Under the pieces are notes generated by a model, which worked only from the letters and a program-made list of their open reading frames with translations, was not told the DNA's origin and did no database searches. 64,000 bases of DNA from Polyangiaceae bacterium. Lineage in GTDB: Bacteria > Myxococcota > Polyangia > Polyangiales > Polyangiaceae. The stretch covers positions 4,696 to 68,695 of the forward strand of contig JAICTU010000001.1 of the NCBI GenBank assembly GCA_025936205.1, in the 5' to 3' direction. This document shows positions 53,614 to 61,934 of the stretch, in pieces. Positions within the stretch are counted from its first letter, which is position 1. Each line of letters begins with the position of its first letter. The position numbers were made by a program, and so were the translations under genes.

Positions 53614-54282
53614 TCAACCGGCGTTCGGCGGCCGCCTTTGGCGGTCGATGCCGCGCGGGCGAGCGACCATTCGTGCCTGCAACTCTTCGTCGAGCACCAG
53701 CTCACCGCGCAGGAATGCTTCGACGTGCGGCAGGCGATCATGCCCCCAGAACAGCTCGCCAGCGATCACGAAGCTCGGCACGCCAAAGACGCCCAGCGTG
53801 AGCGCATGGTCTACGTGGGCTCGGAGCCGCTGCTTGACCGCCGGGGTCTCGATGGCGTCGAGCAAGTCGGTCGAGAGCTGCGTAGCGACCAGTAGCTCGC
53901 GCAGCGTGTCTTTACTCTCGAGATCGCGACCTTCCGACCAGGCGGCATCGAGCAGCGTGCCCGCCCAGCGAAAGCGCGCCTCGGCGTCGCTCACGGCGGC
54001 GCACAGACGCAGCGCCTTCAATGGGTTGAAGGGATGGCGCGGCGGCCCGGAGAGGCGCAGCCCCGCCAGCCGCGCGCAGCGTTGCACGTCCCGAAAGGTG
54101 TAGGCGCGCTTCTCCGGGATCTCCGCCGGGCCCACGCCGCCGCGCGCGTCGAGCAGCACGCCGAATAGTACCGGCAACGCCTCGACCTCCAGCTCCAGCC
54201 GCGGCCGGTAAGCGTTCAGCTCGTGCCAGCCGAGCCAGGCATAGGGGCTCACCACGTCAAAGAAGAACTGCAGACGACTCAT
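53614..54282 (-). CDS. 2-hydroxychromene-2-carboxylate isomerase / DsbA-kappa GST family protein
   Basis: 222 residues. Thioredoxin-fold family with FFFDVVSPYAWLG at the N-terminus (the catalytic Ser of HCCA isomerase sits in SPY), VPSFVIAGELFWGHDRL near the C-terminus and helical insertion between. HCCA isomerase is glutathione-dependent and acts in naphthalene breakdown, but many bacterial members have unknown substrates. No other aromatic catabolism genes nearby. Divergent from the DUF1552 operon with a 129-base gap. Confidence 0.88.
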   Translation of the reverse strand: MSRLQFFFDVVSPYAWLGWHELNAYRPRLELEVEALPVLFGVLLDARGGVGPAEIPEKRAYTFRDVQRCARLAGLRLSGPPRHPFNPLKALRLCAAVSDAEARFRWAGTLLDAAWSEGRDLESKDTLRELLVATQLSTDLLDAIETPAVKQRLRAHVDHALTLGVFGVPSFVIAGELFWGHDRLPHVEAFLRGELVLDEELQARMVARPRGIDRQRRPPNAG

Positions 54283-54411
54283 TTGCGCATTCTAGCCGGT
54301 GCACTCCCGGACCGCCGATCGACAATCTGGAAAGCCTTCCGGGAGTGATGGCAAGCGAGCGAAATCCGTAGTAAAAGGGCCTGGATTCTGCGTCTCGGCA
54401 GGTCGATTCTC

Positions 54412-55764
54412 ATGCCTTTCAGCCGTAAGTTTTTGCCGCGTCGGACTTTTTTGCGCGGAGCGGGTGCCGCCTTGGCGCTGCCCTGGCTCGACGCGATGTC
54501 GCCCGCGCTCGCCGCCTCGGCAAAACCGCCCGTCCGCCTGGCATTTCTGTACGTGCCGAACGGGATCGACACCGCCGGCTGGAACATCGAGCAGGACGGG
54601 CCGCTCTCTCCGGAGCTGCCGCGCATCCTCCGGCCGCTCGCGGCCTTCCAGGGCGACCTGCTGCAGCTCGGCAACCTCACGCACAACAGCGGCCGCGCCC
54701 TGCTGGACGGTGCGGGAGATCACGGGCGCGCCTCGGGCTCGTATCTGACCGGCATCCAGGTCAAGAAGAGCATGGTCGAGCTCCGGGGCAGCATCTCCTG
54801 CGATCAGATCGTGGCCAACCAGATCGGTCACCTGACGCGCTTTGCGTCGCTCGAGCTCGGCATGGAGGACGTGCGGCAGGCGGGCGACTGCGACTCCGGC
54901 TACTCCTGCGCCTACACCAACAACCTGGCCTGGCGCAGCGAGACGCAGCCCCTGCCCCCGATCCTCGATCCGCGAGCGCTGTTCGAGCGCATGTTCGGCT
55001 CGGGTAGCGGAGGAGCTGTTTCGCGCACCCCGGAGGAGCGCGCCCGGCGCGCGCGCTACCGCAGCAGCATCCTGGACTTCGTGCGTGAGGACACGAAGCA
55101 GCTGCAAGCGAGCCTCGGCCCCACCGACGTTCGCAAGCTCGACGAGTACCTGTCCTCGATCCGCGAGGTGGAGCGCCAGCTCGACAAGACCGAGCGCGAC
55201 AACGCGGCGATCGACCCGGGGATGCCGAAGCCCTACGGCGTGCCGCCCGATTTCGCCGATCACTTCCGGCTCATGAGCGATCTCTTGACGCTCGCCTTCC
55301 GCGCCGATCTGACGCGCGTGGCGACGTTCCTGATCACGCGCGAGGGCTCGAATCGCGCGTACCGCGAGATCGGCATCCCCGATGGCCACCATCCGTTGAC
55401 CCATCATCGCAACGACCCAGCGCTGATGGAGAAGGTGCGCCAGATCAACGAGTACCACACCCAGCAACTCGCGGGCTGGCTGACCAAGCTGAAGGCCACG
55501 CCCGACGGTGACTCGAACCTGCTCGACAGCTCGATGATCGTCTACGGCTCCGGCATTTCCGACGGCAACCATCACTTGCATGACGACCTGCCGACGCTGT
55601 TGATCGGGCGCGGCGGCAACTACTTCAAGCCCGGACGTCGAATCACTTTCCGCAAGGAGACGCCGATGGCGAACCTGCATCTCACCTTGATGGATCGCAT
55701 GGGCGTCCGCGTGGAACACTTCGGCGACGCCTCCGGGCGCATCTCGCCCGCGAGCTTGACCTGA
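54412..55764 (+). CDS. DUF1552 protein (Tat-secreted)
   Basis: 450 residues. Twin-arginine signal with RRTFLRGAGAALALPWLDA. DUF1552 features: RLAFLYVPNGID, GDHGRASGSYLTG, SSILDFVREDTKQLQ, LDEYLSSIREVERQL and DGHHPLTHHRNDP, with GSGISDGNHHLHDDLPTLLIG near the end. This family is distantly related to sulfatases and usually occurs with a DUF1592/DUF1588 protein, as here. Its role is unknown but surface or periplasmic. First gene of a three-gene operon; the next gene begins 1 base after its stop. Confidence 0.93.
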   Translation: MPFSRKFLPRRTFLRGAGAALALPWLDAMSPALAASAKPPVRLAFLYVPNGIDTAGWNIEQDGPLSPELPRILRPLAAFQGDLLQLGNLTHNSGRALLDGAGDHGRASGSYLTGIQVKKSMVELRGSISCDQIVANQIGHLTRFASLELGMEDVRQAGDCDSGYSCAYTNNLAWRSETQPLPPILDPRALFERMFGSGSGGAVSRTPEERARRARYRSSILDFVREDTKQLQASLGPTDVRKLDEYLSSIREVERQLDKTERDNAAIDPGMPKPYGVPPDFADHFRLMSDLLTLAFRADLTRVATFLITREGSNRAYREIGIPDGHHPLTHHRNDPALMEKVRQINEYHTQQLAGWLTKLKATPDGDSNLLDSSMIVYGSGISDGNHHLHDDLPTLLIGRGGNYFKPGRRITFRKETPMANLHLTLMDRMGVRVEHFGDASGRISPASLT

Positions 55765-55765
55765 C

Positions 55766-56821
55766 ATGGCAGACGATCTTCGAGTGGGGCCCGTCGGGCC
55801 CGCTGCGAATCCAGCAGGCGAAGCAGCCGAGCCTCGCCCGCCGCTCGGCGTCGCGCTCGACCTCGACTTCGCGCGGCCCGATGCTCTGCTCAGCTTGGCC
55901 CTGCTCAACGGTCTGAGCGCGCAGACGCGAGCGCGGCGGATCGCGCTCAGCGTGACGCGGCCGAGCCTGGTCGCGGCCCAGCTGGCGGACGTGATCGCGG
56001 AGTACTACGCCACGCTGCCCGCGAACTGGGGCTATGCGACAATCGGCATGCCGGAGGGCGGTCCAGCCTCGCCCGATCCGCAGCTCGCTGCGCTGCTCGC
56101 GCGCAAGAAGCCGGACGGCGCGCCGCTGTACCCGACGCGCGTGCGCCGGGTCGTCGATACTGCGGACAGCGCCACGCTGATGCGCAACCTGCTGCTCGCC
56201 GAACAAGACGGCAACACGGCGATCGTGCTCGCCGGAGCAGCGACGGACCTGAGCCGCCTGCTCGATCTGTATGGTGCACCCGCGCAGCTTCGGGCCAAGG
56301 TCAAGGTCCTGGTGGTGGCAGGGCCCGGGGCGACGATCGCGAGCGATGCGCGCGCCGCACGGCGCGTGTTCGCAGACTGGCCCACTCCGATCGTCGCCGT
56401 CGGCGCGGAGCTAGGGGAGGCCTTGCGCTTCCCGGCCAAGGTCGTGCAGGAGCTGCTCGCGGCCTCGCCGGAGCACCCGGTGGCGGCCGCCTACGCGGCG
56501 CTCGGTCGCATGCCCTACGACGCCCCCACGACGGCGCTCACCGCGCTGCTCTATGCCGCGCAGCCCGAAGGCGACGAGTACCGGCTCTCCGAGCCCGGCA
56601 CGATCGCCGTACTGGACGACGGGCGCACGCGCTTCACGCCGCGCCCGGGGGGCACGCACCGCTACCTGAGCGCCAACCCGGCGCGGATGCAAAGCCTGCT
56701 CACGCAGTACACGGCTCTCGTGTCCGCGCCGCCCATGCCGCGGCCGGTGATCAAGCGCAAACCGATGCCGCCCGCTCCCGGCGCGCAGCAGCCCGCGGAA
56801 TCGGCAGCGAAACCCCGGTGA
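55766..56821 (+). CDS. nucleoside-hydrolase-like protein
   Basis: 351 residues. The N-terminal block LDLDFARPDALLSLALLNGL aligns with the D-x-D-x-x-x-D-D calcium motif of inosine-uridine nucleoside hydrolases, but one of the two adjacent Asp is replaced (RPD). Further NH-fold marks: TAIVLAGAATDLSRLL and VKVLVVAGPGAT. The C-terminal tail (about 320-351) is Pro/Lys-rich. No signal peptide is apparent, which is odd between two exported proteins. It overlaps the DUF1592 gene (GTGA). With the metal site altered, activity may be changed or lost. Confidence 0.75.
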   Translation: MADDLRVGPVGPAANPAGEAAEPRPPLGVALDLDFARPDALLSLALLNGLSAQTRARRIALSVTRPSLVAAQLADVIAEYYATLPANWGYATIGMPEGGPASPDPQLAALLARKKPDGAPLYPTRVRRVVDTADSATLMRNLLLAEQDGNTAIVLAGAATDLSRLLDLYGAPAQLRAKVKVLVVAGPGATIASDARAARRVFADWPTPIVAVGAELGEALRFPAKVVQELLAASPEHPVAAAYAALGRMPYDAPTTALTALLYAAQPEGDEYRLSEPGTIAVLDDGRTRFTPRPGGTHRYLSANPARMQSLLTQYTALVSAPPMPRPVIKRKPMPPAPGAQQPAESAAKPR

Positions 56822-59163
56822 ACGCGCGCATGTTCCGTCGCAGCTCCAGCTGGCGCTCGGCAGCCTGGCTGCTCGGGTGCGCGCTCGCGCTCAGCTGGGC
56901 TCCGCCGCTGCGCTCGTCCGAGCCCGGGCCCGACGCCGCCGCATTTCGCAAGGCCACACAGAGCCTGTTCGAGCAGACCTGCAGCCGCTGCCACAACTCG
57001 AAGGAGGCCGATGGCGGTTTCGACGTGAGTCGCTTGCAGGCGGTCGAGAGCCTCGGCAGCGAGCGCGCTCGCTGGGAGCTCGTCCTCGCCAAGCTGCGCG
57101 CCGGAGAGATGCCGCCGCAGGGCGTCGAGGCTCCGCGCGCGCAGATCGACGCGCTGATCCGCTTCCTGGAGCGAGAGTTCGCTCGCGCCGATGCCAGCGC
57201 TGCGCGCGACCCGGGCCGGGTCACGCTGCGGCGCCTGAACCGCAGCGAGTACACCAACACGATCCGAGATCTGCTCGGTATCGAGTTCCGCGCCGACAAG
57301 GACTTCCCCGTCGACGATTCGGGCGATGGCTTCGACAACATCGGCGACGTGCTCAGCGTCTCACCGCTGTTGATGGAGAAGTACCTGGCGGCCGCCGAGA
57401 GCATCGCGGAGCGTGCGCTCGGGTCCGGCCCGCTGCCGAGTGCGATCAAGGCCGAATACAGCATCAAGCTTCAGAACCTGCAGCGCACCGATCCGAGCAC
57501 GGTCGAGACGACGCACCGCTTCGACTACGACGCCGAATATGATCTGGTGATCGGCTTCAACGGGCAGCGTGCACCCGACGCCAAGCCGGTGAACCTGGGC
57601 ATCTGGCTGGATGGCAAGCTGCTCCGCACGCTGAAGGTCGAGATGAAGCCGTCCGGGCTCGTCTACTTTGACCCCTACGCGGAGGAGCGGACGCGGCTCG
57701 GGGTATCACAGGGCGACCACACGCTGCGGGTCGGCTTTCTCGACGATGCGTTTGTCCAGACGCTGCCCAAGGAACAGCTCTATCAGCCCAAGGCCAACAA
57801 GTTCGTCAGCAGCTTGACCTTGATCGGGCCTTTCGCGAGCGCGCAGGAAAAGCCGAGCCGCCAGCGCCTGCTCCGCTGTGACCCCAACAGCGGGGACGCC
57901 TGCGTCCGGAGCATCCTGTCGGCGCTGGCGCAGCGCGCGTACCGGCGTTCCGTCAGCGAAGCCGAGCTGGCGCAGCTGACCAAGTTCGTGGATCAGGCCC
58001 GGGCCGAGGGGCAGTCCGTCGAGCAGGGGCTGGGGCTCGCCCTGCAAGCCGTGCTCGTCTCGCCGCACTTCCTGTTCCACGTCGAGCGCGACGATGTCCC
58101 GGTCGAGTCCGGTCGCGTGCACCGTGTGAGCGACGTCGAGCTCGCGTCGCGGCTGAGCTACTTCCTGTGGAGCTCCATGCCCGACGACGAGCTGTTGAAC
58201 GCGGCGCTGCACGGGCAGCTCGCGACCAACGCGGGGCTCGACAAGCAGGTCAAGCGCATGCTGCGCGACCCGAAGGCCTTCGCCCTGGCGGAGAACTTCG
58301 CGGGGCAGTGGCTGGAGATCCGCAATCTGGCCAGCATCAAGCCCGACCCCGACAAGTTTCCAGTGTGGAATCCCGAATTGCGGGACGCACTGGGCCGCGA
58401 GACGCAGCTATTCTTCGCCTGGATCTTGCAGAACAACCGCTCCATCAGCGACTTCATCGATGCGCGCTACACGTTCCTGAACGAGAAGCTCGCCAGCTAC
58501 TACGGCATCCCGGGCGTGCGCGGCCCCGAGTTTCGCCGTGTGGCGCTGTCCACGCGCGAGCGGGGCGGCGTATTGAGCCAGGGCAGCGTGCTCGCGGTCT
58601 CCAGCTATCCCACGCGTACCTCGGTGGTGCTGCGCGGCAAATACGTGCTCCAGAACATCCTCGGCGCCCCGCCGCCTCCCCCGCCCCCGGACGTGCCCGC
58701 GCTCGACGAACGGGCGGTCTCCAGCAGCGCCAGCCTGCGCCAGCAAATGGAGGCGCATCGGAGCAACGCCGTCTGTGCTTCTTGCCATGCGCGCATGGAT
58801 CCGCTCGGCTTCGGGCTCGAGAGCTACGATGCGATCGGGCGCTGGCGCACGGAGGATGGCGGGCAGCGCGTCGACGCGAGCGGCGTGTTGCCCAGCGGGG
58901 AGACCTTCCAGAGCCCGGCGGAGCTCCGGCGTATCCTGAAGCGCCGGCTGCCGGACTTTGCGCGCTGCTTGACGGAGAAGCTGCTCACGTACGCCCTGGG
59001 CCGTGGGCTTCAGGCCTATGACAAGCCCACCGTGCGCGAGCTCACCGACCAGCTCGCCGCATCGGGCTATACCTTCCAGACGCTGATCTACAGTGTCGTA
59101 CACAGCCTGCCCTTTCGCTCTCGTCGGGTGGAAGACGCCGCCGTGGCGGTGAACGGCGGCTGA
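56818..59163 (+). CDS. DUF1592/DUF1588/DUF1585 protein with c-type heme motifs
   Basis: 781 residues, GTG start overlapping the previous stop. Signal peptide, then CSRCH (C55-H59), a c-type heme site. Domain order: DUF1587 (RRLNRSEYTNTIRDLLGIEF), a beta-rich insertion (DLVIGFNGQR, YFDPYAEERT), DUF1595 (AYRRSVSEAEL), DUF1592 (LALQAVLVSPHFLFHVE, LASRLSYFLWSSMPDDELL), DUF1588 (GGVLSQGSVLAVSSYPTRTS, APPPPPPPD) with a second heme-like CASCH (DPLGFGLESYDAIG follows), and DUF1585 (LTYALGRGLQAYDKPTVREL). The architecture is complete. These proteins are common in planctomycetes and myxobacteria; function unknown but probably redox and surface related. Confidence 0.93.
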   Translation: MNARMFRRSSSWRSAAWLLGCALALSWAPPLRSSEPGPDAAAFRKATQSLFEQTCSRCHNSKEADGGFDVSRLQAVESLGSERARWELVLAKLRAGEMPPQGVEAPRAQIDALIRFLEREFARADASAARDPGRVTLRRLNRSEYTNTIRDLLGIEFRADKDFPVDDSGDGFDNIGDVLSVSPLLMEKYLAAAESIAERALGSGPLPSAIKAEYSIKLQNLQRTDPSTVETTHRFDYDAEYDLVIGFNGQRAPDAKPVNLGIWLDGKLLRTLKVEMKPSGLVYFDPYAEERTRLGVSQGDHTLRVGFLDDAFVQTLPKEQLYQPKANKFVSSLTLIGPFASAQEKPSRQRLLRCDPNSGDACVRSILSALAQRAYRRSVSEAELAQLTKFVDQARAEGQSVEQGLGLALQAVLVSPHFLFHVERDDVPVESGRVHRVSDVELASRLSYFLWSSMPDDELLNAALHGQLATNAGLDKQVKRMLRDPKAFALAENFAGQWLEIRNLASIKPDPDKFPVWNPELRDALGRETQLFFAWILQNNRSISDFIDARYTFLNEKLASYYGIPGVRGPEFRRVALSTRERGGVLSQGSVLAVSSYPTRTSVVLRGKYVLQNILGAPPPPPPPDVPALDERAVSSSASLRQQMEAHRSNAVCASCHARMDPLGFGLESYDAIGRWRTEDGGQRVDASGVLPSGETFQSPAELRRILKRRLPDFARCLTEKLLTYALGRGLQAYDKPTVRELTDQLAASGYTFQTLIYSVVHSLPFRSRRVEDAAVAVNGG

Positions 59164-59173
59164 CTAGTACCTC

Positions 59174-59205
59174 GTGCCCCAGGTTCGTGCCGGCAGATGG
59201 GGCAC
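59174..59205 (+). terminator. probable terminator of DUF1552/DUF1592 operon
   Basis: GTGCCCCA, 16-base loop, TGGGGCAC, followed by a pyrimidine-rich tail (TCTGTACTTCTTCTTC). It starts 10 bases after the stop codon of the operon's last gene. Confidence 0.6.
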
Positions 59206-59225
59206 TCTGTACTTCTTCTTCATTT

Positions 59226-59257
59226 GTAGAAACCCGGCGCGGACTTCGCGTTTCTAC
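59226..59257 (-). terminator. inverted repeat at end of small membrane ORF
   Basis: GTAGAAAC, 16 bases, GTTTCTAC: a perfect 8-bp dyad that touches the stop of the minus-strand ORF 59257-59382. It could terminate that ORF, and it backs up the terminator beside it. Confidence 0.45.
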
Positions 59258-59382
59258 TACTGGACCGCATAGACGCGCCGGCTGCGCCAGCCACGAGCCT
59301 CGCGCCGAGGCCGACCGGCATCGTGCCGTGCTGCCAGCACGAACACAGCGAAGATCCACAGGGCACCCAACAAGGACAACAT
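59257..59382 (-). CDS. 41-residue single-TM membrane protein
   Basis: Starts with ATG at 59382 preceded by a near-ideal AGGAGG five bases upstream. One hydrophobic segment (LLGALWIFAVFVLAA) followed by an Arg-rich, positively charged tail (RPRREARGWRSRR), which would place the C-terminus inside the cell. No homologue recognised; too short for routine gene finders. It is divergent from the S66 peptidase gene. Confidence 0.45.
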   Translation of the reverse strand: MLSLLGALWIFAVFVLAARHDAGRPRREARGWRSRRVYAVQ

Positions 59383-59561
59383 CGATCCCTCCTCTGCCGT
59401 GCTGAAGAGCACAATCCGGGCCAACCGGACGCACGCGTAAGAGCGCGAAAGCAGGCGATCACCTCCTGGCGGGGGACAGTCCAGTGCGGTCCCGCTGTGG
59501 TTGTACTGTCTTCTCTGAGGACGCAGACTGGTCCAGCCAGCTGTGCTTAGAATCCAGCGCC

Positions 59562-60629
59562 ATGGCGGTGGACTCGAGGAACGGCGGGGCGGGGCTATCG
59601 CGGCGGGAACTCCTGCGTGGCGGGGTCGCAGCCGCGGGCAGTGCCATGGCCGCGTTGAGCCAGGGCTGCGCGGACGAAGCCATCGAGCAAAACACCGATG
59701 AGGTGCTGTACCCCGCACCGCTCGAGCCGGGAGATCACGTCAGGATCGTTGCGCCGGCTCGCCCCGGCGACTCGCGCTTGCTGCGCGGCATCCAGATCCT
59801 GGAGAGCTTCGGATTGGTCGTCGAGGTCGCGGAGCATGTCTATGACAGCCATGGCTACCTGGCGGGCACGGACGCCGAACGTCTCGAGGATCTGAACCGC
59901 GCCTTTCGCGACCCCGCGGTGCGCTGCGTGTTCGGGGCGCGCGGTGGCTACGGCACGCAGCGCATCATCGACGGACTGGATGAGGACGCAGTGCGCCGGG
60001 ATCCGAAGCTGTTCATCGGCTTCAGCGACCTGACCTGCCTGCATGGCAGGCTGTGGCAGTCGGCCCGCCTGGTGAGCTTCTACGGACCGCTCGCAAACTG
60101 GAGCGACGCGCGCACCGGGCCGGATTCGATCGAATCGATGCGCAAGGCGCTGATGACGCGCGACCCGCTGGTGCTGGGCAGCGACCCTGCCGAGCCGAGC
60201 TCCGCGGTGCGCATCGCCGGCAACGGATCGGGGATCGCCTCGGGTCGCCTACTCGGCGGCAACCTGACGATCTTCGAGACCAGCCTGGGCACAGCGGACG
60301 TTCCCTGCCTCGACGGGGCCATCTTCTTGTTCGAGGATACCGGCGAGGCGCCCTACAGCTACGATCGCATGCTCACCCAGCTGCTCAGGACGGGCGCGCT
60401 GGATCGCGTCGCGGGAATCGCGATCGGCCAGTTTGATCAGGCAGCGGGCGCGGCCGGAGAATGGACGGCCGCGCAAGCCGTCAGCGACCGACTGCAGGGG
60501 CTCGGCGTGCCGGTGCTCGGCGGCTTGCGCGTCGGCCACGGCAACGGCCAGCTCACGGTGCCGCTCGGCGCGTACGCCACGGTCGATACCAGCGCCGGAA
60601 CGCTCACGGTGGAGGCCGGCGTGCGTTAG
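59562..60629 (+). CDS. LD-carboxypeptidase family protein (peptidase S66), Tat/lipoprotein-like signal
   Basis: 355 residues from ATG 59562. The N-terminus has SRRELLRGGVAAAGSAMAALSQGC, a twin-arginine signal ending in a lipobox-like Cys. S66 landmarks: VRIVAPARPGD, CVFGARGGYGTQRIIDGLD, FIGFSDLTCLHG, GRLLGGNLTIFETSLGT, catalytic-type Glu in LFEDTGEAPYSYDRML and His in GHGNGQLTVPLG. The usual Ser after GGYG appears to be Thr. Family members trim L,D-peptide bonds in recycled peptidoglycan (LdcA) or hydrolyse microcin C-type compounds (MccF). An exported location is unusual for LdcA. Confidence 0.85.
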   Translation: MAVDSRNGGAGLSRRELLRGGVAAAGSAMAALSQGCADEAIEQNTDEVLYPAPLEPGDHVRIVAPARPGDSRLLRGIQILESFGLVVEVAEHVYDSHGYLAGTDAERLEDLNRAFRDPAVRCVFGARGGYGTQRIIDGLDEDAVRRDPKLFIGFSDLTCLHGRLWQSARLVSFYGPLANWSDARTGPDSIESMRKALMTRDPLVLGSDPAEPSSAVRIAGNGSGIASGRLLGGNLTIFETSLGTADVPCLDGAIFLFEDTGEAPYSYDRMLTQLLRTGALDRVAGIAIGQFDQAAGAAGEWTAAQAVSDRLQGLGVPVLGGLRVGHGNGQLTVPLGAYATVDTSAGTLTVEAGVR

Positions 60630-60675
60630 CGACGGAGGCGATGGTGTATCCGCGCTGCGCGGATTGGCTACGGCC

Positions 60676-60934
60676 TCACGGGTGCGCCCCCGCGTCCAGC
60701 CCGAGGAGGCTGGCCGCGAGCGCTCCGAGCGCGCAGGCCAGGCCAACGCCGAACAGCGCAATGCATTCGTCGTAGTGGCTCGAGAGCAGGACGCAGGATG
60801 CTGGTGATCATCTCCGAAGAGACGTCGCTGAGACAGCGGCTGAGCCCGATCCACAGCACATTGCGCGGCACCTCACGCAGCAGCCGCGCGCTCAGCCCGC
60901 TGCGCGCCGGCGCTCTCGGCAGGACCGGGTACAT
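60676..60934 (-). pseudogene. MFS transporter remnant (both ends kept, interior missing)
   Basis: From an ATG at 60934 the N-terminus reads REVPRNVLWIGLSRCLSDVSSEMITSI, the typical first segment of an MFS efflux protein (PRNV...DVSSEMI). It then shifts frame near 60800. In the new frame, to the stop at 60676-60678, the sequence is a hydrophobic C-terminal segment (ALFGVGLACALGALAASLLG) with about 36 of 40 codons ending in G or C. About 300 residues between the two are missing. Non-functional, or an assembly collapse. Confidence 0.6.
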
Positions 60935-61349
60935 CTGCCGTCAGCATGCTGCAACACTGAGGGACGCCTCAGCTCGCGCTCGACGGCTCGCTCCGGCCGA
61001 GTTGACGCCTGCCACGCCTTTCACGCCCGATGTTGCCCGGCCCCTGCTGGGCGGCCTGGCCGGGTGATGTGCGATCGCTCGTTGGCTCGGCCGGCGGGTA
61101 TGGCCGGTGGGCGCGGCCGGGAGAGGAATGCGCCCGACCTGAGACAACGGACGACAACGGCCGCGAAGGTGGACGAAATCGCTGGCCAATGGGCTCGGCG
61201 CGTGCCAACTTGCGCCGCTTCTGCGGGCGGGACAGCCGATGGTGATTCGCTCCGCAGCCAGCCTCCGCGAGTGCGGAGCAATCGGAGCATGCATTGCGCT
61301 GAGCGTGGCCCGACAGGTATCACGAGGCGCTAGTAGGTAAGTCAGTCCA
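60935..61349. other. intergenic upstream of RRM gene
   Basis: 415 bases with no convincing gene. It should contain the promoter and a long 5' leader of the RRM protein, which is a cold-shock-type gene in other bacteria. AGGTAAG at 61334-61340 is the probable ribosome-binding site. Confidence 0.45.
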
Positions 61350-61763
61350 ATGAACAACAAGTTGTATGTCGGTAATTTGAGCTACTCCACGGGCGACGAG
61401 GAGTTGCGTCGTACGTTTGCTCCGTTTGGCACACTGGTGTCGGCTTCCATCGTCACGGACCGCATGACGGGCCAGCCCCGCGGGTTCGGCTTCGTCGAAT
61501 ACGAGCGCGCCGAGGACGCCCAGAAGGCGATCGACGCGGTGAATGGCCAGCAGGTGGACGGCCGCAGCCTGAACGTCAACATCGCTCGCGACCGCGAGTC
61601 GAAGCCCCGCTTCGGCGGCGGCGGCGGCGGTGGTGGTTACGGCGGCGGCGGCGGCGGTGACTTCGGCGGCGGCGGCGGTGGCTACGGTGGCGGCGGCGGC
61701 GGCGGTCGCGGCGGCGGCAAGGGCGGTCGCAAGGGCGGCGGCGGCGGCGGCGGCCGCTGGTGA
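61350..61763 (+). CDS. glycine-rich RRM RNA-binding protein
   Basis: 137 residues. Residues 1-82 are one RNA recognition motif: RNP2 LYVGNL and RNP1 RGFGFVEY, with the family ending GRSLNVNIARDRE. Residues 90-137 are a Gly tract with Tyr, Phe and Lys/Arg interruptions ending in W. The domain layout matches the glycine-rich RNA-binding proteins of cyanobacteria and myxobacteria, often cold-induced. The Gly-rich tail is prone to phase separation in related proteins. A terminator-like hairpin follows at 61807-61830. Confidence 0.93.
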   Translation: MNNKLYVGNLSYSTGDEELRRTFAPFGTLVSASIVTDRMTGQPRGFGFVEYERAEDAQKAIDAVNGQQVDGRSLNVNIARDRESKPRFGGGGGGGGYGGGGGGDFGGGGGGYGGGGGGGRGGGKGGRKGGGGGGGRW

Positions 61764-61806
61764 GAAGCGGGCGGCCGTCGAGTCACGAACGGCCGCCAGG
61801 ATGCGT

Positions 61807-61830
61807 CAGGGGCAGCGTGCGTTGCCCCTG
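61807..61830 (+). terminator. hairpin between RRM and TonB receptor genes
   Basis: CAGGGGCA, 8-base loop, TGCCCCTG: a perfect 8-bp stem 43 bases after the RRM stop, between convergent genes, so it can serve both. No strong T-run follows. Confidence 0.55.
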
Positions 61831-61934
61831 ATGGGTCTCCTTCAAACCCTCCACCGCCTGCCCTTCGCCCCGCAGAGACCGGGCAGTGGGCACATACTGG
61901 AGTGGCCCGGCGCGCTGCAGCGCCGAGCCCATTC

